This document shows positions 50,635 to 62,597 of a DNA stretch of 64,000 bases, one piece after another. Both the position numbers and the translations under genes were made by a program. Position 1 is the first letter of the stretch. The number at the start of each line of letters is the position of its first letter. Source of the DNA: Calcarisporiella thermophila CBS 279.70 (lineage: Eukaryota > Calcarisporiellomycota). A model generated the notes under the pieces. It did not search any database. It was given only the letters and a program-made list of their open reading frames with translations, and was not told the origin of the DNA. Where the stretch lies: assembly GCF_041956535.1 (NCBI RefSeq), contig NW_027192198.1, positions 854,940 through 918,939 of the forward strand, read 5' to 3'.

Positions 50635-51288
50635 ACTCTGAAATTGTATAAGTTTCACGCCAGTTTATATCCTCCACCCCTCATAGACGTGCATTGCATA
50701 TCCTTGTGTATGACTATTTATACCTCCTTTATATATATTTACATATATTTGCTCTTCTTTATTTCATTCCACTTTTTCTTTATTTATAATCAGTTACCTC
50801 TAATTTATGCATGAAGTAATACAGTTCTTTAAATTCTACTTCCTTTATCCCCTCTTGGTTGGCCCTTGCTCTGCGCCTCTTCTCCATCCCGTGTGTATAT
50901 TGACATCCTGCCAAGACCAACATGGCTTTTGCTTCGCACAGTCACATCATTACCTTTCTTTGCTCGGATGATATGGAGGCTGCCATTAAAGTTAAAGATA
51001 CAAAGAGATAGTTTACAATGGGACATATATACCTCTAGGTTTTGGAAGCGCCCTCTACGGAGTATGGAGGAGAACCGTCCTTGGTAGCAATGCGTTTGAG
51101 GAGAAAGTGAAATCTTGGGACAAACTGCGTTTTCTTGCTTTGCTTCAAGCTATCCCGAATTTTTCCTAGAGTATTTCACAGCGGATATCCCAGAGCGCCG
51201 AGACGATTTTGAAAACACGGAGTGAAGCATTTCTGTTTTCTTTTAGTTGAAGCCTTTCCCTAGCATTTCTACAACCCTTGATTGGAAA
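50635..51288. other. Intergenic, nothing recognised
   Basis: AT-rich 3' region of the GH9 gene followed by the promoter of the twin-CX9C gene. Short ORFs on both strands in 50830-51090 have no family features. Confidence 0.35.
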
Positions 51289-51815
51289 ATGGATTCGACT
51301 CTCGCCGAGGTAGCCAAGAACTGCGCAATGCAGTTGCAAGTGTACCAGGATTGTGTTAATCGCAACCCGAAAAACTGGGAATCAGCTTGTATACAGCAGA
51401 AAAAGGCATTGACGAAGTGCTCGGAGGATCAGTAAGTAATTCTCCAGTAGATGTTGAAAAAGAAAGAATAAAAGGCTATTTGAAGTGAATGCGGAAGTCA
51501 ACAAAGCGATGTTACTTGCATGGGCGAACTGAGCGAACATGCAAGGGCACTCGTAGCCCCAACTGGTGTCTCAATGTCTCTCAATGTCTCTTGAATCTAA
51601 CTGTTTCCCTCTACCCATTCTTTAGTGTTCCGGTGTTAAAATTCGTAAAGTCTCGCTGTTCTGCTCAAATCTCAGGTTACGACACCTGTCTGTCCGAGAA
51701 CGCATCCGAACCAGAAAAGTGCATCGACGCTCTAAAGGAACTCTACTTTTGCACAGAAGCGGCCTCCGCAGCATTCAAGATGGAGGAGCAGAAGAAAGAG
51801 ACCGAGAAGGACTGA
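51289..51815 (+). CDS. MIX14: Mitochondrial twin-CX9C protein Mix14/CHCHD5
   Basis: Small intermembrane-space protein, 110 residues; exons 51289-51431 and 51626-51815. Four perfect C-x9-C motifs form two helical hairpins: 'CAMQLQVYQDC' with 'CIQQKKALTKC', and 'CSAQISGYDTC' with 'CIDALKELYFC'. This is the CHCHD5/Mix14 arrangement, imported and oxidised by the Mia40-Erv1 relay. Its exact role in mitochondria is not known. The start at 51289 ('MDSTLAEVAKNC') is chosen because it places the first motif at the usual distance from the N-terminus. The tail is Lys/Glu-rich. Confidence 0.9.
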
Positions 51816-52525
51816 TGGAGCGGGACAAAGGGACCCTAGTAGAAGTGAGACTATGAGGGAGAGGCCTTGCGATCATAGAGAATATTCCTTTTATATTTTT
51901 ATATTATTGCCATATATGAGTGTATATTTTCTTCTTTATCTACCACCTCTAGAGGAATAGAACTGGTTTATACTTTCTCTTTATTTCATTTTTTTTTTCT
52001 TCTCACTTTTGCTTCCCTCAATAATCACATTTTTTTCTGAAAAGACACTGTTCATTTCTTCCAAGCACGATGCCCTAAATATTCGAGTAAAGGCACAAAT
52101 GCAACAATGCAAGTGCTCTGGTCCTGTTGAAGGTGTCGAGAGACACAAGCCTCATGTCGTCTGAGAGTACAATATGTGTGAATTCAAAGTGCCAGGATCT
52201 CCAGGGGCAGACGGGATACAGGAGCTGAAGCGGCAATAGTAACTAACTAACACAGTAATGGGAGAGCTAACGGCAGGTGCAGCCAACGCTCGTTTTCATT
52301 CCCTTTTAGGGACTACCAATTGACCTGTGACTAACAGGAAGGTTGTACAGTTTTATTTACATAGTTACTTGCTTCACCCTCTCTCCTCGCCATTTCTCTC
52401 TGCTCGGCATTAGAGCGCAAAACCCTATTGAGAAGGCAGTCACGGAATCCTTGTGTGCTTTTCCTTCTAGGAGAGACCCGCCTTTTCTCCTCACACCAGG
52501 CCAGGTTCAATCAACACCCCTTGAG
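51816..52525. other. Intergenic, nothing recognised
   Basis: AT-rich first half with poly-T tracts, then mixed composition up to the carrier gene. No conserved exon or RNA gene was found. Confidence 0.35.
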
Positions 52526-53680
52526 ATGATAGATGCATACAACATATTTGCATCAAGTTGCGCGGCTGTTGTGGCAAGAGTTCTGACCCATCCTTGTGAG
52601 TCTGAATGCTATCATTCTGAAGTTGTTTGCCCCATTTCTCCCTGTTAACGAAGCTTACTTCTGGTGTGGCCCATTCATGCCCCGCTCCTCCTCATAGTGG
52701 ACACGCTCAAAACTCGGCTCCAAATCTCGGATCAGCCCCAGACCTCCATCCTCCAGTTTGCTCTCCGCCTCTCGCGCGAAGACCCTCGGCATCCATGGCG
52801 ACCATTCTACCGCGGGCTGCCCGTCGCCGTTGCATTCGGAGTCCCTGCCCTCAGCATCTATCTTGCCACGTATGACCAGGCGAAAAGCTTCCTACCGCAG
52901 GTGGGGGGAGAGGGTCTGGAGCGAGAGACGGTGGTGAATCATTTGTTGGCGGGCGCTTGTGCGGAGTGTGTCAGTGGGCTGGTGTGGACGCCCATGGAGG
53001 TCATGAAGAACCGCCTGCAAGCGGGGGGCGACGCAAGGGCTGGCGAGGAGCTGACGCGCGAGTCCACCCGACGCCTGGCGGGTGAAATCTGGCAGAAGGA
53101 GGGGGTACGAGGCTTTTTCCGGGGATACTGGCTCTCGTTGGCCGTCTTCGTGCCCTACACGATGCTCTACTTTGCGCTGTACGAGGAGCTGAAGCGGGTG
53201 GCGCGGCTGCACTATGCCTCCCCCGCCCCCGCCCCCGCCCCGACCGCCTTGCCTGATGAGGCGCAGGCGCTTCCGTTTCACATGTATCTCGCCTGCTCGG
53301 CGGTCTCCTGCGCCTTTGCGTCCTCGGTGTCCAACGTCCTCGACGTGGTCAAAACACGCTGGCAGGTCATGACCTCCAGTCACACCTCAAGCTATTCACC
53401 GCTTCCCCTCGAGCTCCATTCCACTCCCGACTCCGGCTCGCCCCCCGCCACCCCCTCTGGCCATGGTCGTCCGGAAGAGGGCCGAACGGTGCGAGAGGTC
53501 GTGGTTCGCATGTGGAGGCAGGAGGGCTGGCGGGGCTTCACCCGCGGAATGCTGGTGCGTGCTCTGTGGATGGTGCCAAGCGTGACGGTGAGCATGACGT
53601 GCTTTGAGATGCTGAAGAACCACCGGGTAGATGTGCTGGGGATGGCTGGCATGACCTCCGCCGCGAAAGAGAGTATTTGA
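52526..53680 (+). CDS. Mitochondrial carrier family (SLC25) protein
   Basis: Inner-membrane solute carrier of 350 residues; exons 52526-52595 and 52698-53680. The intron splits the first signature just after the proline. The three carrier repeats show 'HPLDTLKTRLQ', 'TPMEVMKNRLQ' and 'NVLDVVKTRWQ', the last without the usual proline. Each is followed by an aromatic second helix ('PFYRGLPVAVAFGVPA', 'GFFRGYWLSLAVFVPYT', 'GFTRGMLVRALWMVPSV'). A Pro/Ala run and a Ser/Pro-rich loop interrupt repeat 3. The transported solute is not clear; SAM- or metal-carrier-like branches are possible. Strongly GC-rich coding sequence. Confidence 0.85.
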
Positions 53681-54260
53681 TGATTTTGTTTTCGCCCGTC
53701 CTCGCCTTCTCTCGCCTCGTATACCTCCGCTATGATCGGCGAAAGCGCCGCCTGCCGACGTTTATTGATGTGTGCTCTGTGTTTATCCGTTTCTCTGATA
53801 CACCCTCTCTCTTTCTCTCTGTCTGTCTGTCTGTCTGTCAATATATATTTATATAGATATGTAGAAGATTATTATTGGGTTTAAAGTATAAACGAAACCG
53901 ACGTCAACAATACCAATTACGGAGGGGAAAAAAAGTGGGACAGATAATAATAATAACAACGAAGAAAAAGAAATAGGCTACGAAAAAAAAAGAGTAAGAA
54001 ATAGAAGAAGAAGGTATTTAAAATGGAACACTATATTCACATTAAAGTGAGAAGGAGGAGGGGGGGGGGGGGAAATCGCTATACATAAGATCGTCGAAAG
54101 AAAGCGAGCCGGAGCGAGGGGATGAAAGGGGAAACGACCCTCATGGTGGGGGAGAGGGAAACAAAAGAAGGCGGGGAAAGAAATAGTGATAAAGTACATC
54201 AAGAGAAACTGCATACAAAATAGACGGCTGGTAGTACAGAAAGTACAGAAAGTCGGCGGG
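53681..54260. repeat. Convergent 3' region with simple repeats
   Basis: Between the carrier (plus) and the APSES gene (minus). It contains a CT-rich tract leading into a GTCT tetranucleotide run (about 53821-53839), a short TATA-rich tract, a poly-A/AAT-rich stretch and a 13-base G-run (54060-54072). No gene is seen; both 3' UTRs lie here. Confidence 0.6.
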
Positions 54261-55365
54261 CTATTCCGACCAAACGACCTGATACACCTGGCCCCCGAAG
54301 TGGATGGTGCGGGGCAGGAGGGTGCACGGCCGGAACGGGCGCTCGCCCGTGTCCTGGGAGAGCCGCTGCAGCAGCACGGAGGCCATGAGGGTGTCGCGCA
54401 GATCGTCGGGCAGGGCGGACGGGTAGGGGGAGAAGCCGCCCACGTACTTGGCGGTCGGCACGAAGGCAACGGGGGCGTCGCTGTGCTTGAGGAGGGCGGG
54501 CGCGGGCCGGTGGTCGGCGAGGTAGGGCTGGTCGTCGTGGCCAAGCGAGGAGTTGGAGGAGGAGGAGACGGACGAGGAGGAGAAGGAGCGGGAGCGCGGT
54601 TCGGAGAGCAGCGGCGGGGAGGCGGAGGAGAGGGCGTCGTGGTCGTTGAGCAGGATCTCCATGCCGCGAGGGGAGCTGGACTTGCGCCGCTTGGCGGGCG
54701 GGGGCGGCGACAGCACGGCCGGCGCGAAGCCCGCGGGGTCCGCGATCCCGGTCCCGCTGTCCACCCGTTCCATGCCGGCGTCGCTTCTTCTTCGGCGCTT
54801 TCCGCGCAGGGGCGCGCCGCCGTCCAACAGCAGGCTCCCGTAGCCCGGCTGCGAGGGCAGCAGGCATTCGTCGGGGAAGCCGGGGCCGAAGAGCGGGACG
54901 AGCTGGTGCCGGAGGGGGAAGCAGGTGCGGCGGGCCAGGATCCGCGCCTCGTCGCGCGAAATCCAGGTGCCCTGGATCTTGAGCAGGCCGCCGCGGATCT
55001 TCTTGACGTGGAGGGCGGGATTGGCATCGACCATCTTCACAATGTCGGATTTCGAGCGGCCCAGCGCCTTCCATATTCCGGTGAAGTGGACATCCCCTAT
55101 CGGCGCAAGGCTTCCGTCAGAATCATCCACACCAGCCATCATCCCCGAAGCAGCACCTACCTGTCTCGCGGTCCCACATGATCGGGTGATCATCGACGGA
55201 GTACTCGTAGACGGGGATGTAGCCTCGGGAGTCGAGCGACGTCGAGTATTTTGCGCGCTTGACCCGGCCAACCTTGAGCGGCCGGGAGTCCGGGGGCGGT
55301 GCGAACGGGAAGGGGGCGAAGGGCGAGGCGGAGTCTGGGTCCGCGGGATGTGAGCCTCGGAGCAT
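54261..55365 (-). CDS. APSES/KilA-N domain transcriptional regulator
   Basis: Predicted nuclear DNA-binding protein, 346 residues; minus-strand exons 55365-55161 and 55096-54261. After a Pro-rich N-terminus the APSES domain (about 40-150) reads 'YIPVYEYSVDDHPIMWDRET', 'GDVHFTGIWKALGRSKSDIV', 'KKIRGGLLKIQGTWI' and 'ARILARRTCFPLRHQLVPLF', the Xbp1/KilA-N style. The short intron cuts the domain after 'DRET'. A basic patch ('KRRRRS', 'AKRRK') suggests nuclear localisation. Ser-rich low complexity leads to a small conserved-looking end ('RTIHFGGQVYQVVW'). Xbp1-type proteins repress genes in stress and quiescence; that role is inferred. Very GC-rich coding sequence makes long antisense ORFs, which are shadows. 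Confidence 0.85.
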
Positions 55366-58300
55366 GGTGATGGCGAGGAGTGGGGGGGGGGGGCTCCACC
55401 AGAGCGGGGGATTGTGGGTAGATGGGGAGGGTCGAGGAGCGAGGAATGGCGCAATGCCCAAGGCTGGAGAGAAAGCTGGGAGAGCGGAAGGAAAGCGGAA
55501 AGCGGGAGAAAAAAAAAAAAGAGAAATATGGTTTTTTTTAGCGAAATTGTGGCAATCCAACCACCTCGCACAGTCTTAGAAAGTAATAGGCTGGGCGGGC
55601 GCGGGAGGGGGCGGGTCGAGCGCGGAAGTCACGCGAAACACCCCGGCCAAGCGAGGGAAATCGTCGGGTGGAGGGGGCGGGTGGAGCCGATCTGGAAGCG
55701 TCCCACCCTCAAACAAGCAGCGTGCGCCCGCGAAAACAAGGGCGGCGGAAAACAAGCGCGAGGGCGAGGCCTGCGGGAGGGCGCAGAGCAAGAGAAGGGG
55801 GTCAGCGAAAGGGGAATCTCAGCATCGGGCCTTGAAGCCTCGAGCCAGAAAGCACCGCACCAGCGGCTGCTTTTCCTGGAACCCATCTAACCTTAGAAAT
55901 CCGAATTTTCCCTGGATTGCCGAGAAATCGAAGCTCGATGGTGTTCGTGGCACTTTGTGAAATGCCCAAAGGCGGAGTGCCAAGTTTGAGGTTTGTGGCA
56001 AAAACCGGCTGAGACGCGAGCGAGCGAGAGCTCAGGAGGGGGCAGGGGGGCACCGCTCGAAAAGAGACCAGAACACGCGCGGGCGGCGACGAAGGGGGCG
56101 GCGGGCAGGAGAGAGAGAAGAGTGGGAGAAAGGGGAGAAAGGCCGCCGCGCGGTGTCTTTTATGAAATATTTGGTGCGATTTGGTAAGCGAGTCATTTGC
56201 GGGCGATTTTCCGCGGGTTTGGGCATTGAGGGGCGGATGGCCTCAGGCGATGGAGCATGCCCACGCGACGCCGGCTCCCTCATTGCTCCCATAATGCCCA
56301 TCTCCCTTTTGGAGGTTTATTAATTTCTCTGGGATCAGAGCCGGCCGATCCTTCCCCGTTTTGCGCCCCTGCCTGCTCACCAGGAACGAGCGGAAATGCC
56401 TCTCGGCCTCTTTCGTGGGCCCCCGGGGCATGCATTCCTCGCCCGCCCATCCCTCACGCCTGGCGAAAATCGGCCCAGATGCGAAGCAGGATCAGGCGGC
56501 CAAGTATGCGGCCGCGCTCCCCCCCTCCCCCTCCCCTCCTCCTCCTCTGGCAATCCATGCACCTCCGTCTGCAGCAGATGGGTTGCTCGCAAGCTGATGC
56601 GGCCATCGTCCCTGGCGAAACGCCGGGTTGCGAGGGCCGCGGATGCGCTTGTGGGCCGAACAAACGAGGTTAAACACCGCTTGTGCTCGCCCCGAGATCT
56701 TGCGACTGTTCGAGTGCATCCGGCAATATGGCCTTTTTGTTCTTAGCGCAAGTCCAAACTCCGCCGCCAATTCCTTGGAAAATGTGCGGACGCGGTTTTG
56801 GATCAGTGTTCGAAAATGTCTTTTCGATTCCTCAAACCCTCCGACCGATCTCCCTCCCTCCCCCTTCCTCGGCTAATTGAGATGCCTCTATTTCTCGATG
56901 TGGGCCAATGCATCGCGTACAACTGCATGTCCAAACCCCCGCATCTCCTAATGAACCCCCCCCCCCATTCGGATCCCCCTAGGATGGCTTGCATGTTTTA
57001 ATAGATTCGGCTTGCCAGCTGCAAATGGATGGCTTTTTGGCGCCTCCAGTGGGTATGGATCCCGCAAAGCCCTCGGCCCTCCTGTCCCTAAAACAAAGGA
57101 GAAGGGGGGGCAATCCAGGTCGAGATTATCTCGACGAGGCGTAGCTTGCCTCCTTAATTTCTTCTCCTGCTCCCATTCAAGCCTCGCCTCTATTTTTTAT
57201 TTTACCGAAAAACCGAGACTGAAAATATCTTCCTTTCACCGCCTTCACCGCTCAAGTGGCAGGGCGGCTGACAAGGCACAGACCGAAGACCTCTCTTTTC
57301 TCGCAAGTACAGGACACAGATCGCAAACAGGCCCTGCCAAACATCCAACATATGCGAATAGCAAAACAAGAATGAAGTTTTGAAACCTTGAGCGGGAATC
57401 CGTGTAGATCACAGCTTTGACCGGCTCAAGAGGCACTCTTTCGTGGTTGTCTTGTCTGCGCCAGCTCGACAAACATCGGATTGACCTCCCCCTACCTGGG
57501 CCACCTCCTCCTTCTCTTAGCAGCCAAGCTCGAAGCCTTCCATTTCTCCGTCAGCCCAGTATGAACGGGATAGCACCGGTCCGAAAGGGAGGTCTGGAGG
57601 GCCTCCCCCCCATCGTCGCAGAGGTACGCAAAACCAATCCATCTCTCCCCTTGGGAACTCTCGCGGAGCAGTTCAAACCAGGAACGCCTGTACCATAGCT
57701 AGGCCTATAGCGGTTAATATTTCAAATAGGAATGGTAGGAGGGTCGGTGTAGAAGGCCAATCCGCCCGCCTCTTTTTGCTCTGCATGAGCCCTAGTAGGC
57801 AGCCGTGCTCCCTCTCCTATCATGGGCCTGCTAGCCGTAAACAGAGAGCGCCATGGAGGTCCGGGTTAGGTTAGAAAGACAGGGCCTTGAAGATGCTTTG
57901 TATCCTCGATGCATGCCCGTCTCGAGGGCTGGAGTGGATCCAATGCGCTGAGCCACCTCGATTGGGAAATTCCCTGAGAAGAGGCAATTAAGTAAGCCAG
58001 ATCAGGCTTCTGTGGCTTGGAAGGAAATTGTTCCAATCTGGGGGGGATCTGCATGATGAGGAGCGGCATTTCGGAAGGCTTTCCGCTGCTTCCGGAATGC
58101 AGGATTTTTCACTGAATTGGATGCAAAAAAAAAAGAGATTGGTTGAGCATCAACGAATGCTGATTCCTCTACATGAACCCAGCCAAATAAACAATGGTCC
58201 CCTCCAAATTCAACCTGGTCCCGTTAGTCACTTGATATAGTAGAGTACGTTGTGCAAACATTCGTTCACGTTATCGACATGCCGTGAGAAGATCCTCTTC

Positions 58301-59001
58301 GGACAAGCAAAACAATTGCACTTCTCTTCAGGGAAAGAAGCGGCTGAGAATGCCCTATAGTAGGCAGAGATCATGTGGATTCTCAGGGGAGATGTGCGTC
58401 GAAACAGGACGGTTTCAAGTCCGCAACGGTGATGAAGGCGGCCATCACTCGCTTCGAAAAAAAACTCGAGTAAGTTCTCTTTGAATTTCTAGTTTTCTTG
58501 CATCTGTTCTTCCCCACTCTATATGTAGATGCACTTCAGCTTTCTGCGTGAATTTCGTGACGCTAAGGAACTGGAGGGTAAAAAACGAATTCTCTACAAA
58601 ATACAGGGGAACTGGAAAATTATTCTACTCGGATATCCTAGAGGTAAGCAGGGCATGTGGAGAGGTCTTCCTTGCTCACATGAGATGGGAGCGGCAGAAC
58701 CCCTAAAGAAATAGACCAGCTCACGTTATAGGCGGGTGCATGTTTGTGAAATTCTTCAGCATGGTGGATGCAGAAAGATAGCAGAAATTGCAGAGCCAGG
58801 GCTAATACCGCATCGGTCGACTGATTCTGCGCACCTTGTTCTATGCAAGAGGATGCGCTGTAATCAAATATTACGACTAGGTCCTGGGGGTAGGAACCCG
58901 GCTCTTTAGCTCTCTGCTGCTATAAATACCCATCGTCATTCCTGGGATTGCCGTTTATTCTTCATCCTACTTCTTCAGTTTATCAATTCATCGTAGCCCT
59001 C
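55366..59001. other. Gene-poor, GC-rich intergenic region
   Basis: About 3.6 kb without a supported gene. 55.4-56.7 kb is strongly GC-rich, with G-runs and C-runs, and probably includes the leader and promoter of the APSES gene. 56.8-58.9 kb is mixed. Open frames exist on both strands, for example 57417-57698 plus and 57245-57472 minus, but none has a family motif, splice partner or second copy. The last 100 bases form the promoter of the knottin gene. Confidence 0.4.
58921..58928 (+). promoter_or_regulatory. TATA box of the knottin-like gene
   Basis: A perfect TATAAATA lies 81 bases before the ATG at 59002, a spacing compatible with a short leader. It is one of the clearest TATA boxes in the window and suggests a strongly regulated gene. 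Confidence 0.55.
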
Positions 59002-59178
59002 ATGGCCAAAGCAATCGGATTGACCCTCTTACTCACTCTCTTTGTCATTTTTCAAATGACCAATGCCCACGCTATCCCTAAGTGTCAACCGCAACTCGGA
59101 AAATGCAAGGAAGATACCGACTGTTGCATTGGCCATTGTATCCTCAAGGGTACAGCTGGATTATGCCAGCCCCTTTAA
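59002..59178 (+). CDS. Small secreted cysteine-rich peptide, knottin-like
   Basis: 58-residue precursor in one exon. The signal peptide covers residues 1 to about 24 ('MAKAIGLTLLLTLFVIF'). The mature part of some 34 residues has six cysteines in the order C-x6-C-x5-CC-x3-C-x8-C, the inhibitor-cystine-knot spacing ('EDTDCCIGHC' holds the CC pair). An in-frame ATG at 58948 would add residues before the signal peptide and is not favoured. Knottins act as channel modulators, protease inhibitors or antimicrobial peptides in different organisms, and fungi secrete such peptides as effectors; the role of this one is unknown. It sits alone in a gene-poor region behind a clear TATA box. Confidence 0.75.
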   Translation: MAKAIGLTLLLTLFVIFQMTNAHAIPKCQPQLGKCKEDTDCCIGHCILKGTAGLCQPL

Positions 59179-60920
59179 ATAGGCTCTTGTTTGCTTTCTT
59201 AATTTCATCAAGATGGAGCTTCCTCCTGACATAAGCATGTATGCTTTTATATGGGTGCCCATGTTTATCTACATTTACCTCCGTGGCCTATCTTGCTAGT
59301 CTCTTAATTTATGAGGCTCTCTTGGAACTATGAATAAACTTTATTTTTTTTCTTTGATGCAAAGTTGACTCCCTGAGAGCGAAAATGACCGACATTAAAG
59401 CAGCAGTATGATTCTGTTATTTCAGCGGTTATCCCTCGCTCTGCGCTTTCAAATTGAGAACTTCTTGACGAGAACCTTTATACCTTTGTCCAAAAATGGG
59501 CCACTCGTGGAACACTGAAAATGGTAGGGTGGAGCCCGAACCAGACCTGCTCTACCCTTTTCGGATCCTTTGTCTTCACACATCACCTGGGGTCCCGGCT
59601 GTATCTGTTCTCGAAATACCTTTTATAAAAAGAAATAGAATAAATCATATTCCCGTTGCATTGCGAATTTAATTAAAGATTGGAAAGGCATCGGAGGGGA
59701 GGATAGAGTACCCATTGGACAACCATTCTTGTTGTCCTGGATCATGGCCCATCGGGGACCGATATTATGTAAGAATGACGCGGGCTAAAGACGGCTCCGT
59801 CCCCTTCTCAAACATAGAGTTACCCGTCCATTCAAGGTTTAATGCCAGGTCTGCCAAGAGGTGTCTGCCGGTCGGATAGGAACAAACCTTCGATGCTGAT
59901 GCTGATTTCCAATCGGCTTTTACCGAAGAGAGATAAACAGTTCCCGTCCTCCTGAACACTATCCTCATCTGTTACGCATTAACCTAGAGTAGATAGAATT
60001 ATTTACGGGAAGAGAAAATCATCCCTCATAGAAAACCAGGAGAGCCAGCAAGACTTCAGGAGAGTAGCTTAGGAGCTGATTGATCTAATGGGCACTCTAG
60101 CTGATTCAGCAACTTATTGTGCAATTAGGGGAAAAAGAACCCACTCTCCTCTATTGCTAAGGATATACTGGGTGTTCATTCATCCTAGTAGCAAGACCGG
60201 AAAAACTGGGAGAGGTTTTGCATAGAGAGAGCAAGTCCTTGAGCGCGTTTGACAAGGCCCCGGCCGCGCAGGAGTTGGAACTGACTTTGGAGCAATCGGT
60301 GGGGCTGCTTTGGAAAGCCACGGACGGCAGCCTTGAGTGATTCGAGTTTCATCCCGGCTTTTCCCTTTTACATGACACCGCAACATTTCAAGCCTATGTC
60401 AAACAGGACAATATCCCATGGACAGCGTTTCAGGATTTTTGGTCACGACGCTGCTTGGCAACTCGTCTCAACGCCGGCTATGGGTCGCAGCTAGAGCGGT
60501 GCGGGGTGAGAGCGTAGGCAAGCGGGAAGGATCGGATCCGTTTCCCCTAGGTTTTATGACTGGATGCCAAGGCTATGGCGGATGTTTCAGAAAGAGCTCG
60601 TTCTTCCTTACATGGGCTGCTTTTCATATAGTCAAGAGCGTCTCAGGCTATTTTTAACCCTAGTATAGTAATTTTGCCTCTCCGCTTCCATATATGTGGG
60701 GCGGGCCGTAAGCCCAAACCTCCTTCTCCTTTTCCTCGATTTCCTTGTGCGGCTGGTTTGCCGCTGTGGAAAACCCTAACAAGGCCAATGACACTGGCGG
60801 ATCGGTGAGATAAAAACTCCACGTTTTTTCCATTTTACTCCTTCCATTTAATTTTTTTCCCTTGCTCGTGTTCGACCGGCAACTGTGCTGCTTCATCCAC
60901 CGCTTGACGTCGAACCCTCT
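59179..60920. other. Intergenic, with one possible degenerate coding stretch
   Basis: No complete gene. 60161-60517 (plus) is one frame of 118 codons with a single TGA at 60338-60340 and no ATG, containing 'FDKAPAAQELELTLEQSVG' and 'FQAYVKQDNIPWTAFQDFW'. It may be an old gene fragment or chance. A minus-strand frame at 59765-59968 is also open but has no recognised domain. The last 150 bases are the leader of the second arrestin gene. Confidence 0.3.
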
Positions 60921-62255
60921 ATGCATGCCCCCAAGTTATACTCCAATGCGGTAAAGCTCTTCCAGATTCGCGTCGAGACCATGGTGCCAGGCGGCGGGGA
61001 AGGCGAGGTGATCCTCCATGGGATGGCTTCGGAGGCATCTGGCTACAGATTGCGTGGCACCCTGGTGCTGAGCCTGAGCGACAATTTCAACGTGAAAAGC
61101 ATAGGCTTGCGCTTTCTGGGCGAAATGAAGATCGGATGGGTAGAGGGTAAGTTGGATGGATGGCGGTAGGCAGCAAGGCTTGTTCTAATGCTCCTCATTG
61201 GCTCTCTTGCGGCGTTTCTCTCCTGTTCGCGTCCTGAAGCCTCCTCAACTCCGTACCAGAAATCGTGGAAAGAGGACCGAACGCTCATGGACCACACCTG
61301 GACCTTCGTCTCGTCGCTGCACACGCTCCCGCCCGGCAACCATGTCTGGCCGTTTGAGATCACCCTCCCAGGCTCGACCCCTGAAACCGTCGCTCCCATT
61401 AACGCGAACCATTCCCAGGTCCTCTACTATCTCAAGGCGAGCATCGATCGGCCGGGCCTCTCCTCCAACCTGTCCACCAAGCTCCCGATCCGAGTCATCA
61501 GGATCCCGCTGTCATCCTCGCTGGATCTGATGCAATCCCTGGCGTTCGTCAACTGCTGGGAGAGGAAGGTCCGGTATGAGGTCGTGCTCCCCTCCCGGGG
61601 AATTGTGAAGGGAAGCCACTTCCTCGCCAATGTCCGGCTGGAGATGCTGTCGAAGAAATTGTTCGTCCGCGGGGTCAACTGGGTGTTGGCCGAGGTCCTG
61701 ACTCTGACCGTGCAAACGCAGAGGCGCGCCATCGACACCGTCCTCGCGGCCGGGGGTCAAGATGTCGAGACGGCGCATTCCGAGGAGAAGCCCAATTATG
61801 ACATCCTTCTCCCGATCAAAGTGCCTCAGAGCGGTCTACGCTGCGACGCAGACATAGCTGGTCTGCGCATACGCCACAAAATCACCTTTTACATCATGAT
61901 CTCGGATAGGAGAAGGCATCATATGCAGCTCTATATCTCGCTGCCGGTGACGATCGTCGATCAGCGGTTCGGCGAGATGGTGAACACGCTCCCCACCTAC
62001 GGCGAGAGCTTCTCCGTCCCCGCGATCGCCGGCTCTCCGGCACAAACCAGAGAGCCCTTGGGCGCGTCGGATTATATGGGCTTGGCGCAGGCTCTCAACG
62101 GTGAGAGCGAAGCCCCGGGCCTCTCCCCCTTGGAAAGGCTAAAATTGATGCGACTCCCCTCGTACCGCACGGCCTTGCGCGAATCACCCCTCAACTTACC
62201 CGTCTCCGACTCACTACCCTCATACCTGGATATCTCGAGTCGTCTGCCCAGCTAG
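60921..62255 (+). CDS. Arrestin-like protein 2 (ART/alpha-arrestin type)
   Basis: Predicted 413-residue alpha-arrestin; exons 60921-61146 and 61240-62255. An upstream GTG-led extension is not used; the ATG at 60921 starts 'MHAPKLYSNAVK'. The arrestin-N half has 'GYRLRGTLVLSLSDNFNVKS', 'IGLRFLGEMKIGW' and 'WPFEITLPGSTPETV'. The C half has 'RLEMLSKKLFVRG' and 'LRIRHKITFYIMI'. The tail has 'TLPTYGESFSVP' and 'MRLPSYRTALRESP', matching tail motifs of arrestin 1 (26698-27949). The intron is in the same phase and place in both, so they are paralogues. Codon use is GC-rich here and AT-rich in paralogue 1. Likely an endocytic ubiquitin-ligase adaptor. Confidence 0.82.
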
Positions 62256-62597
62256 ACCCGCGATGGCCTCGCTATCCTCCTTGTATTTACCTCCTCATCC
62301 CTCTGTGGGCGCCCTGGTAACCATAATAGACGTGTAGTATTAATGGGTATCCACTAATGCCTCCATCCTCCCGGGTTATGTATATTAATTATTTTTTATC
62401 AATAATGTATATAGCTCTTTCTATTTTTGTTTTCCCCTTCTTTGGGGCCAGTGTGCATACTGTATTTAATGTATGCGGTTTACTTTTATTGAGGGGGGAA
62501 GAGGAAAGGGAAGAACTAATCGTAAGCGTGGTTGTATAAAAAAAATAGTCGTCATCAAAAGAAACAGAGGTTGTAACAAAAAAAAACACACACAAGG
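62256..62597. other. Convergent 3' region, nothing recognised
   Basis: AT-rich 3' UTR sequence between arrestin 2 (plus) and the uL2 gene (minus). Only homopolymer runs are seen. Confidence 0.4.

Noticed and set aside
53821-53839. GTCT repeat considered as part of a mobile element
   Set aside because: It is a simple microsatellite in a 3' region, with no terminal repeats, target duplication or transposase nearby. No transposon or CRISPR-like array was seen anywhere in the window.
54186-55181. Long open frame of 331 codons on the plus strand
   Set aside because: It is antisense to the APSES regulator; GC-rich codons of that gene keep the opposite strand open. The sequence is Gly/Glu/Arg-rich without a domain.
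55414-56770. Several overlapping open frames in GC-rich DNA
   Set aside because: All six frames are partly open because stops are rare in this composition. No motif, splice pattern or paired exon supports any of them.
58028-58714. Short plus-strand frames as candidate genes
   Set aside because: They are short, start at arbitrary ATGs, have no splice partners that extend them, and show no recognisable domain.
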